This document shows, piece after piece, positions 24,612 through 31,571 of a stretch of 64,000 nt of DNA. The notes under the pieces were generated by a model. It did not search any database. It was not told the DNA's origin and saw nothing but the letters and a program-made list of their open reading frames with translations. The stretch is from positions 62,001 through 126,000 of the forward strand of contig NZ_BCSX01000028.1 of assembly GCF_001570425.1 (NCBI RefSeq), written 5' to 3'. The position numbers and the translations under genes were made by a program. How positions within the stretch are numbered: position 1 is the first letter of the stretch; each line of letters opens with the position of its first letter. Source of the DNA: Mycolicibacterium brisbanense. Lineage in GTDB: Bacteria; Actinomycetota; Actinomycetes; Mycobacteriales; Mycobacteriaceae.

Positions 24612-25682
24612 ATGACTGTCCGCGTCTTCCAGGTGGCCACCGGCAACGTCGGCACCGAGATGATCAAGCGCATCGCCGCTCATCCAGACCTGACCCTGGT
24701 CGGATTGCATTGCTACACACCGGAAAAGATCGGCCGGGACGCCGGCGAGATCGCCGGACTGGCGCCGAACGGTGTGATCGCCACCGGATCCGTCGACGAA
24801 ATCATCGCCGCCAGACCGGATGTGGTGACGTTCCACGGCGTGTTTCCCGACGAGGACCTCTACGTGAAAGTTCTCGAGGCGGGCATCAACATCGTCACCA
24901 CAGCCGACTGGATCACCGGGTGGCACCGCGACGCCAACCATCCGCATCCTTCCGGCAGGAAAGTCTCGGAGCTGCTCGCACAAGCCTGCGCGAAGGGTGG
25001 TGCGACGTTCTACGGCACCGGTATGAACCCTGGACTGAATCAGATCCTCGGTGTGGTGTGCTCTGCCGACGTCGCCGAGATCACCAATGTCACCACCATC
25101 GAATCCGTCGACGTGTCCTGCCATCACTCGGCTGAAACCTGGAAAGAGGTCGGATACGGTCTGGCCGTTGACGATCCACGACTGCCCGGCATGCTCGAGA
25201 AGTACACGCGGGTATTCGCCGACAGTGTGCTGTTGATGGCCGACTGCTTCGACGTGCAACTGGACGACGTCACGTTCAGCTACGAGCTCGGAGCATGCAC
25301 CAAGGATGTCGACCTCGGCTGGTATCAGCTGCCCAGGGGCTCACTCGGCGGCAGCTACATCAAATACCAGGGTCTGGTCGACGGTGAGCCGAAGATCGAA
25401 ACCCATCTCGAATGGCAGATGACCCCGCACACAGATCCCAGCTGGGATATCAAGGGCTGCTACATCACTCAGATCATGGGAGATCCGTGCGTCTACAACA
25501 AGCACATGATCTTCCCGAAACCCGGGGTGGATCTGTCCGACCCGAGCAGCTTCGCGTCCATCGGCATGACGGTGACCGGGCTGCCCGCGCTCAATGCCAT
25601 CACGTCGGTCGTCGCCGCCCCGCCCGGCCTGCTCACGAGCGCCGATCTACCACTGCGGGGTTTCGCCGGCCGGTTCAAGTAG
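24612..25682 (+). CDS. NAD(P)-binding protein of the dihydrodipicolinate reductase-like family
   Basis: A 356-residue protein. The N-terminal Rossmann motif is VRVFQVATGNVGTEMIKRI, followed by GLHCYTPEKIGRDAGEIAGL and a GTGMNPGLNQILG segment, the pattern of the DapB-N-like proteins that are numerous in mycobacteria and usually sit in steroid or hydrophobic-compound gene sets. It is not the lysine-pathway DapB, which is shorter. The exact reaction is unknown; reduction or oxidation of a carbonyl intermediate with NAD(P) is likely. It is co-transcribed with the Rieske oxygenase (6-bp gap), so both probably act on one substrate. Its 3' end overlaps the convergent membrane-protein gene by 36 bp. 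Confidence 0.75.
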   Translation: MTVRVFQVATGNVGTEMIKRIAAHPDLTLVGLHCYTPEKIGRDAGEIAGLAPNGVIATGSVDEIIAARPDVVTFHGVFPDEDLYVKVLEAGINIVTTADWITGWHRDANHPHPSGRKVSELLAQACAKGGATFYGTGMNPGLNQILGVVCSADVAEITNVTTIESVDVSCHHSAETWKEVGYGLAVDDPRLPGMLEKYTRVFADSVLLMADCFDVQLDDVTFSYELGACTKDVDLGWYQLPRGSLGGSYIKYQGLVDGEPKIETHLEWQMTPHTDPSWDIKGCYITQIMGDPCVYNKHMIFPKPGVDLSDPSSFASIGMTVTGLPALNAITSVVAAPPGLLTSADLPLRGFAGRFK

Positions 25683-26093
25683 CGACGGGATGACCGGCTG
25701 CCACATCTGACCGTTGTTGAACGGGGTGGTGTGCAACGTCGCGCTCAACACGCACACGGCTGCCGACAGCAAGAAAGCCAGCATGACGAGAGCCATGGCG
25801 ACGACGACCAGTCCTTTCAGGCACTCACGCTTGGCCCGCTCGATCTTGGCCAGGAATTCGGCATGCTTGTATTCGTTTGCGTAGACGGCGAACTCGACGT
25901 CGAACAACTCCGCTTCGGAGGCGGGGGCGCCGGTGGCGATCTCGCGAAGGCGGGCTGCGGCGATGCCGACACCGACGTCGGCGAATCGACGGCTCATCTG
26001 CCGTGCCTGCCGCCGGCTCAGGCAGTGATCACGCATATGCACCGGATGAGGCCAATATCCCCATTCGCCGCCATGCGCGTTCGCCGACGCCAT
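25647..26093 (-). CDS. Hypothetical single-span membrane protein
   Basis: A 148-residue protein. The cytoplasmic part is predicted helical (RRQARQMSRRFADVGVGIAAARLREIATG..FAVYANEYKHAEFLAKIERAKREC), followed by one hydrophobic span at about residues 94-118 (GLVVVAMALVMLAFLLSAAVCVL). I recognise no family. The start could instead be the ATG at residue 20, as neither has a convincing ribosome site. Tail-to-tail overlap with the reductase-like gene. Confidence 0.55.
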   Translation of the reverse strand: MASANAHGGEWGYWPHPVHMRDHCLSRRQARQMSRRFADVGVGIAAARLREIATGAPASEAELFDVEFAVYANEYKHAEFLAKIERAKRECLKGLVVVAMALVMLAFLLSAAVCVLSATLHTTPFNNGQMWQPVIPSLLEPAGETPQW

Positions 26094-26137
26094 AACTTGC
26101 CCAGTTTACTTGTGAGAGGGTGCCTTCGACAGGGCGT

Positions 26138-28030
26138 TCATCGGATATGTCGGTGCACGTCTTCACCGACAGCACCGCCTTCCTGGGCGATCCACGGTCC
26201 GTCGATCGACGGGTCGACGATCCCGTGCTCGAGCCAGGTGTAGCGGCCGGCGAGCACGCCTTTCACCAGAGATCGGTCTGAGTCGTCGCTGTTGTCCCAC
26301 AATTGCGCGAACAGCTGGTCGGCCCGCACGCGCGCCTGGCGGCTGAATGCGTCGGCGAGATCGCGGGCGCCGTCGTTCGTCTCGTCGCTCTGAGCCCGGA
26401 CGCAGGCCGCGGTGATCGCGAACAGTTCCGCGCCGATATCGACGATGCGGCCCAGGAACCGTTGCCTGTGCTCGAGGCCGCCCTGCCACCGCGACATCGC
26501 GTAGAACGTGCTGCGCGCGAGCTTGCGACTGGCGCGTTCGACATAACGCAGATGTTCGGCGAGCGTTCCGAACTCTGAGTACGACGTGCGCAGCTGACCT
26601 TTACCGGTCACCAGTGTGGGCAGCCAGCGGGCATAGAACTTGCCTGCCTGCGCGGCGGCTTTGGCCTTCCGGCGCAGGTCGGCATCGGGGTCGATGATGT
26701 CGCCTGCCACGGAAAGGTGGGCGTCGACCGCCTCGCGGGCGAGCATCAAATGCATGATCTCCGTGGAGCCTTCGAAGATCCGGTTGATCCTCATGTCGCG
26801 TAGGACCTGCTCGGCGGGCACGCCGCGCTCACCGCGGGCGGCCAGCGACTCAGCGGTTTCGAAACCCCGTCCACCCCGGATCTGCACCAGCTCGTCGGCG
26901 ATCAACCAGGCCATCTCCGAGCCGTACAGTTTGGCCAGCGCGGCCTCGATCCGGATGTCGGTGCGGCCCGCGTCGGCCAATTCGCCGGCCAGCTCGACCA
27001 TGGCCTCGATCCCGTAGGCGGTGGCCGCGATGAACGCCAGCTTGCCGGCGACCGCGTCGTGCTCACCGACTGGGCGCCCCCACTGCACACGTTCCTTGGA
27101 CCACTCGCGGGCGATCTTCAAACACCACTTCGCGGTCCCCGTGCACACCGCGGGCAATGACAGGCGGCCCACATTGAGCGTGGACAACGCGATCCGCAAC
27201 CCTTCCCCTTCACGGCCGATGCGATTGGCGGCGGGCACCCGGACATCGGTCAGCCGGGTCAGACCGTTCTCGATGCCGCGCAACCCCATGAACCGGTTGC
27301 GGTTGGCCACGACGATGCCGGGCGTGGCGGCTTCGACGACGAAGGCCGTGATGCCGCCGCGGTGTCCTTCACTCGGGGGCACCTGGGCCATCACCACGAG
27401 CAGATCGGCGATGACGCCGTTGGTGGTCCAGAGTTTGACGCCGTTGAGCACGTAGTCGTCGCCGTCTGGAGTGGCCGTCGCGTGCAGCCGGGCCGGATCG
27501 CTGCCGACATCGGGTTCGGTCAGCAGGAACGCGCTGATCTCGCGCGTGCACCGGGGCAGCCAGGCGCGCTTCTGCTCCTCGGTTCCGAACATCGCGACGG
27601 GTTGCGGTACGCCGATCGACTGATGCGCCGAGAGCAGCGCGCCCAGCGAGGGATGTACGGAGCCGACGAGGGCGAGCGCCTTGTTGTAGTAAACCTGCGA
27701 CAAGCCCAGCCCGTCGTACTCGGTGCCGATCTTCATGCCGAACGCGCCGAGTTCCTTCAGCCCCCGGATCACCGCGTCCGGGATCTGGGCCTCCCGTTCG
27801 ATCACCGTGGCGTCGATCTGCGTCTCGCAGAACTCCCGGAGCCGGGCCAGGAACGCCTCGCCGTGCTGTACTTTCTCGGCTGGGCCGCGTGGATGCGGGT
27901 GGACCAGATCCAACCGCAATCTGCCGAGGAACAGTTCTTTGCCAAAACTCGGCTGGTGCCACTGCGCTTCGCGGGCCTCTTCGGCAACCTGCCTGGCCTG
28001 TCGTTCGTTGACTTCCTCGCTGACGGTCAT
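26138..28030 (-). CDS. Acyl-CoA dehydrogenase, long (VLCAD-like) form
   Basis: A 630-residue flavoenzyme, longer than the usual 380-400 of FadE proteins and closer to the VLCAD/ACAD9 type with an extra C-terminal helical domain (from about residue 440). Motifs: FLLTEPDVGSDPARLHATA for FAD and substrate binding, LNGVKLWTTNG, and RIFEGSTEIMHLMLAREAV. The start is ATG 28030 with GGAGG upstream; the open frame extends 22 codons further without similarity. It would introduce the trans-2 double bond in a long or unusual acyl-CoA. It stands alone, with no other beta-oxidation gene directly attached. Confidence 0.85.
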   Translation of the reverse strand: MTVSEEVNERQARQVAEEAREAQWHQPSFGKELFLGRLRLDLVHPHPRGPAEKVQHGEAFLARLREFCETQIDATVIEREAQIPDAVIRGLKELGAFGMKIGTEYDGLGLSQVYYNKALALVGSVHPSLGALLSAHQSIGVPQPVAMFGTEEQKRAWLPRCTREISAFLLTEPDVGSDPARLHATATPDGDDYVLNGVKLWTTNGVIADLLVVMAQVPPSEGHRGGITAFVVEAATPGIVVANRNRFMGLRGIENGLTRLTDVRVPAANRIGREGEGLRIALSTLNVGRLSLPAVCTGTAKWCLKIAREWSKERVQWGRPVGEHDAVAGKLAFIAATAYGIEAMVELAGELADAGRTDIRIEAALAKLYGSEMAWLIADELVQIRGGRGFETAESLAARGERGVPAEQVLRDMRINRIFEGSTEIMHLMLAREAVDAHLSVAGDIIDPDADLRRKAKAAAQAGKFYARWLPTLVTGKGQLRTSYSEFGTLAEHLRYVERASRKLARSTFYAMSRWQGGLEHRQRFLGRIVDIGAELFAITAACVRAQSDETNDGARDLADAFSRQARVRADQLFAQLWDNSDDSDRSLVKGVLAGRYTWLEHGIVDPSIDGPWIAQEGGAVGEDVHRHIR

Positions 28031-28178
28031 CGCAGACCTCCATCGGTTCACGCTCAACTGGACGGCAACGCCGTCCGGGGTTCGGGATACCCGCAATCCG
28101 CGTGGTTCACGCGTTGCCTTCTCGCTGGACCACCGGGGTGATGGAGGAGCCGTCGCCTGAAAGCGAACGCCTCAAATG

Positions 28179-28230
28179 CGAAACCGACGACGTGCGTGCA
28201 GATGATCTCTGCAGCACGCCGTCGGTTTCG
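28179..28230 (-). terminator. Long imperfect hairpin between STAS gene and acyl-CoA dehydrogenase
   Basis: Arms of 23-24 nt (beginning CGAAACCGACG, ending in its complement) pair with one mismatch and one bulged base around a 5-nt loop. It lies downstream of the STAS gene and micro-ORF on the minus strand. The gene-free stretch 28031-28361 holds this hairpin and the micro-ORF, and otherwise nothing I can name. Most likely a terminator; a processed RNA structure is possible. Confidence 0.6.
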
Positions 28231-28263
28231 GATGGCGAATAGCCGGGTGTTACCCGGCGAGGC

Positions 28264-28344
28264 TCAGTGGGCGAGCAGGTGCCGATGGGCGACCCGGCGC
28301 CGCCGACCCAGAAGGATTGTCAGCCATCGAACGTCGATCAGCAT
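28264..28344 (-). CDS. Possible 26-residue micro-protein
   Basis: A short frame starts 17 bp after the STAS stop with GAGAAAGGG about 8 bp before its ATG, and reads MLIDVRWLTILLGRRRR followed by VAHRHLLAH and a stop. It has a hydrophobic patch then an arginine run. It sits between the STAS gene and a strong hairpin, so it would be co-transcribed. There is no homology evidence available to me; it may simply be a chance frame. Confidence 0.3.
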   Translation of the reverse strand: MLIDVRWLTILLGRRRRVAHRHLLAH

Positions 28345-28361
28345 GGTGGTGGCCCTTTCTC

Positions 28362-28805
28362 TCAGGCGCTCTTGGTGAGCAGGGGGAGCAGCCGGCGGCG
28401 AGCCAGGTTGCCTTCGGCGAAGTGGTGCAGGGCTTCGGCCACCGACGCGGTGACCGGCACGCCGATGTCGTCGAGCCCGGCGATGACCGCGTCGCTCGCG
28501 ACTACCGCCCAATCCACACCGAGTGCTCCGCAGCGTTCGTCAACGTCGTAGAACAACGAGATCGACTGCGCGGCAAAGCCTGTCACGCCACTCATGTCGA
28601 CGACCAGAGGCTTCTCGGGAAGTGTGGACCGGCGGACGTATGCGGTGATGGTGTCGATGTTGAAAGTGTTGACGTCACCCTTGATCGTCACCACCGTGGC
28701 CAGCTGTCGGCACTGTGATCGGATCGAGGCACCGTCGCAGACGAGCGCCTGGTTCACGTACCGGAGATTGCCGTCCGAAGCCGGGGTGTTGGTCGTGATA
28801 GTCAT
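28362..28805 (-). CDS. STAS-domain protein (anti-anti-sigma factor-like)
   Basis: A 147-residue protein. A STAS fold covers about residues 30-135, with core LATVVTIKGDVNTFNIDTITAYVRR and LVVDMSGVTGFAAQSISLFYDVDERC. The DMSGVTGF stretch is the usual site of the phosphorylatable Ser/Thr, with the second serine in AQSIS. Mycobacteria have several such proteins controlling SigF through anti-sigma factors; this one resembles that class but cannot be paired with a partner here. AGGGAGG lies 7 bp before the ATG. A cysteine pair (VCDG, SQCRQ) may be redox-relevant. Confidence 0.8.
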   Translation of the reverse strand: MTITTNTPASDGNLRYVNQALVCDGASIRSQCRQLATVVTIKGDVNTFNIDTITAYVRRSTLPEKPLVVDMSGVTGFAAQSISLFYDVDERCGALGVDWAVVASDAVIAGLDDIGVPVTASVAEALHHFAEGNLARRRLLPLLTKSA

Positions 28806-29008
28806 GATCAGCCTCCCTTCGGTGGTTCCTGTGCTTGCTGGGTTGTGCGTCGTCGCTTCAACCTGTCCACAACGCTAAGTGGGCAATCTAAGGCGGCTGG
28901 GTGCTGCCGTTAATACTTTGCTAAGAACCTGAATTCGTACTGGTCAGTAGCGGAAACGGGCCGGGCGGGGCTGCTGCGGCCTTGACGACGTCGCATTCGA
29001 TCCTCTAA

Positions 29009-29024
29009 CGTGACCGCCATCACG
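29009..29024. promoter_or_regulatory. CRP-like site before the rhamnose operon
   Basis: CGTGA-N6-TCACG has a perfect GTGA-N6-TCAC core, the mycobacterial Crp consensus. It abuts the LacI-type palindrome, sharing 2 bp, and lies 45 bp upstream of the transporter start. Together they suggest dual control by cAMP-Crp and a sugar-responsive repressor. Confidence 0.55.
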
Positions 29025-29044
29025 AATTGAAACGTTTCAATTCG
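29023..29044. promoter_or_regulatory. LacI-family operator of the rhamnose operon
   Basis: A perfect 22-bp palindrome whose left half is CGAATTGAAAC, with the central CG step typical of LacI-family operators. It lies 24 bp before the transporter ATG. Its 14-bp core TTGAAACGTTTCAA recurs exactly upstream of lutA. Confidence 0.85.
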
Positions 29045-29068
29045 CGGACCCAGTGGGAGAGGCGGTCC

Positions 29069-30379
29069 ATGAAGATCGGAGCACGCTCCACAACCGGGTG
29101 GCGGGCCACCATCGCGGTCGCCATGTCGAACTACATCGAGGCGGGGTCGATCATCGCGATCGCCACCAGCCTCGGGTTCTGGCAGGCCGCCTTCGGCATC
29201 GGCAACTTCGCGGTTGGATTACTTGCGGCATTGAGCGCCAACGCTTTTGGTGCGGCCATCGGTGCAATCATGGGCGGTCCGCTGTGTGATCGCTTCGGGC
29301 GCAAGGCAATCTACACATACGATCTGTTGGTTTACATGGCCGGTGTGCTACTCGCGGCGTTCGCGGTGAATTACGCGATGCTGCTTGCCGCATTCGTCAT
29401 CACCGGTATCGCGGTCGGCGCGGGTGTCCCCGCATCGTGGACCTACATCGCCGAACAGGCGCCGTCGACCGCCCGCGCCAAGCACGTCGGGACCGCGCAG
29501 CTGGCCTGGTCGATCGGACCGCTCATCGGCTTCGCGCTGGCGGCCGCCCTTGCCCCGCTCGGACTGATCGGGTCTCGTTTGGTGTTCGGACACCTCTTCC
29601 TCGTCGCCGCCGTGGTCTGGTGGGTACGGCAGGGCCTGGCCGAATCACAGATCTGGGCCGACGAGGGCCGCCACGAGTCAACTTCGCTGGCATCGGCGGT
29701 CGGGACGCGTGGTCTGCGCGGACTGTTCTCCCGCCGGATCAACATCACCGCTCTGTTGTTCCTCGGCGGTATCTACCTGTTCTGGAACACCGTGGCTGGG
29801 CAGGCGGGCATCTTCATGCCGCGCGTATACGACACGGCCGGCCTGCACAGCCCGGTGGCCCAGAACCTGCTCCAGGTCCTGGTGTGGGGCTGCACGGTGC
29901 TCGCCACATACTTCGGCTTCATGCGCTACGCCGACCGGATGAGTCAGCGCCTGCTCTACGTGATCGGTGCGGCGCTCGGGATCATCGCCTGGATCGTGCT
30001 GGTGGCGTTCACCGACGACGGTGTGCCGACCATGCTGGCCTTCGCCGTGCTGTGGGGAGTCTCCAGCGGCATCGGCGCGCAGGCCTTCTACAGCCTGTGG
30101 GCCAGCGAGCTGTTCGCCACGCCGTACCGGGCCAGCGCCCAGGGCGTGATGTTCTTCGTCGTGCGCACCGCCACCGGGCTGTTGAGCTACTTCTTCCCGA
30201 CACTGCTCGCGGCGACCGGTCTCACCGCCGTCGGAATCCTGCTCGTCGCGTTACTCAGCGTGGCCCTGCTGATCGGTGCCATCGGCGCCCCGCGAACCCG
30301 CGGCAAGACGCTGCAGCAGATCGAGGTCGAGCGTTACGGTGCGCCCGTCGTCACCACCATGGAAAGGACCGCAGCATGA
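29069..30379 (+). CDS. Major facilitator superfamily transporter, probable rhamnose permease
   Basis: A 436-residue protein with about 12 hydrophobic segments and MFS signatures GGPLCDRFGRKAIYTYDLLVY (between TM2 and TM3) and a charged central loop. It belongs to the sugar-porter-like MFS group. It is first in the operon behind the LacI operator and overlaps rhaI by ATGA, so L-rhamnose uptake is the likely role; this is inferred from context. Start ATG 29069 has GGGAGAGG upstream; the frame extends 14 codons further, across the operator, and is not used. Confidence 0.8.
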   Translation: MKIGARSTTGWRATIAVAMSNYIEAGSIIAIATSLGFWQAAFGIGNFAVGLLAALSANAFGAAIGAIMGGPLCDRFGRKAIYTYDLLVYMAGVLLAAFAVNYAMLLAAFVITGIAVGAGVPASWTYIAEQAPSTARAKHVGTAQLAWSIGPLIGFALAAALAPLGLIGSRLVFGHLFLVAAVVWWVRQGLAESQIWADEGRHESTSLASAVGTRGLRGLFSRRINITALLFLGGIYLFWNTVAGQAGIFMPRVYDTAGLHSPVAQNLLQVLVWGCTVLATYFGFMRYADRMSQRLLYVIGAALGIIAWIVLVAFTDDGVPTMLAFAVLWGVSSGIGAQAFYSLWASELFATPYRASAQGVMFFVVRTATGLLSYFFPTLLAATGLTAVGILLVALLSVALLIGAIGAPRTRGKTLQQIEVERYGAPVVTTMERTAA

Positions 30380-31569
30380 GCACCGTCGTCTTGCCCGCCC
30401 AACTGGACAGGCTGGCGATCGAACTTCCGTCGTGGGCGTTCGGGAACTCCGGTACCCGCTTCAAGGTGTTCGGTACGCCCGGTACCCCGCGCACGGTCCG
30501 GGAGAAGATCGCCGATGCGGCGACGGTGCACAGGCTGACCGGTCTGGCGCCGAGCGTGGCGCTGCACATCCCGTGGGACACCGTCGACGACTACGCAGCA
30601 CTGGGCAGCTACGCCGCCGAGCAGGGCGTGCGGCTGGGCACCATCAACTCCAACACCTTCCAAGACGACGACTACAAGTTCGGCAGTCTCACCCACACCG
30701 ACAAGACCGTGCGGCAGAAGGCCATCGACCACCACCTGGCATGCATCGAGATCATGAACGCCACCGGGTCGCGCGATCTGAAGATCTGGCTCGCCGACGG
30801 CACCAACTATCCCGGCCAGGGCGACATCCGGGGCAGGCAGGACCGGCTCGCCGAGTCGCTGGCCTCCATCTACCAGCACATCGGCCCGGACCAGCGAATG
30901 GTGCTGGAGTACAAGTTCTTCGAACCGGCGATGTACATGACCGACGTGCCGGACTGGGGCAGCGCCTACGCCCAAGTCAGTGCGTTGGGGGAGCGGGCGG
31001 TCGTGTGCCTGGACACCGGGCATCATGCGCCGGGCACCAACATCGAATTCATCGTCGCCCAACTGCTGCGGCTGGGAAAGCTCGGGTCGTTCGACTTCAA
31101 CTCCCGCTTCTACGCCGACGACGATCTCATCGTGGGCGCCGCCGACCCGTTCCAGTTGTTCCGCATCTTGTACGAAGTGGTGCGGGGCGGCGGGCTCGAC
31201 GGCCGGGGCGAGCGAAGCGACGGGGAAAAGCACGGTTCGGAGGTGGCGCTGATGCTCGACCAGTGCCACAACGTCGAGGCGAAGATTCCCGGCCAGATCC
31301 GCTCGGTACTCAATGTCCAGGAGATGACAGCCCGCGTGCTGCTGGTCGACACCGCCGCGCTGGCGGTCGCGCAGAGCAGCGGAGACGTGCTGGGCGCCAA
31401 CGGGATTTTCATGGATGCGTTCTACACCGACGTGCGGCCCGCACTGGCACAGTGGCGCGTCGAGCGGGGACTTCCGGCCGATCCGATGGCGGCGTTCGCG
31501 GCATCGGGATATCAGGACACCATCAACGCCGAACGGATCGGCGGTACGCAATCGTCATGGGGAGCTTGA
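30376..31569 (+). CDS. rhaI: L-rhamnose isomerase (RhaI type)
   Basis: A 397-residue TIM-barrel isomerase of the RhaI type known from Pseudomonas stutzeri and Rhizobium, distinct from E. coli RhaA. Metal and substrate residues are visible in ALHIPWDTVDDY, IKIWLADGTNYPGQ-like segment LKIWLADGTNYPGQGD, MVLEYKFFEPA, CLDTGHHAPGTNIE, FDFNSRFYADDDL and MLDQCHNVEAKIPG. It converts L-rhamnose to L-rhamnulose. ATG 30376 overlaps the transporter stop and follows GGAAAGGA. The downstream aldolase and kinase genes confirm the pathway. Confidence 0.9.
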   Translation: MSTVVLPAQLDRLAIELPSWAFGNSGTRFKVFGTPGTPRTVREKIADAATVHRLTGLAPSVALHIPWDTVDDYAALGSYAAEQGVRLGTINSNTFQDDDYKFGSLTHTDKTVRQKAIDHHLACIEIMNATGSRDLKIWLADGTNYPGQGDIRGRQDRLAESLASIYQHIGPDQRMVLEYKFFEPAMYMTDVPDWGSAYAQVSALGERAVVCLDTGHHAPGTNIEFIVAQLLRLGKLGSFDFNSRFYADDDLIVGAADPFQLFRILYEVVRGGGLDGRGERSDGEKHGSEVALMLDQCHNVEAKIPGQIRSVLNVQEMTARVLLVDTAALAVAQSSGDVLGANGIFMDAFYTDVRPALAQWRVERGLPADPMAAFAASGYQDTINAERIGGTQSSWGA

Positions 31570-31571
31570 GT

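Noticed and set aside
23553..25259. A 568-codon open frame antisense to the Rieske oxygenase and reductase-like genes
   Set aside because: Spans the start of the oxygenase and the middle of the next gene, with low-complexity His/Asp/Gly-rich translation and no domain.
28264..28512. An 82-codon Arg-rich frame overlapping the STAS gene on the same strand
   Set aside because: The upstream part is the STAS coding sequence in another frame; only the last 26 codons, which have their own ribosome site, are kept as a possible micro-ORF.
30276..31571. Upstream extension of the RhaEW frame to 1109 codons
   Set aside because: The extension runs through rhaI in another frame. Aldolase similarity begins at ATG 31572, which has its own ribosome site.
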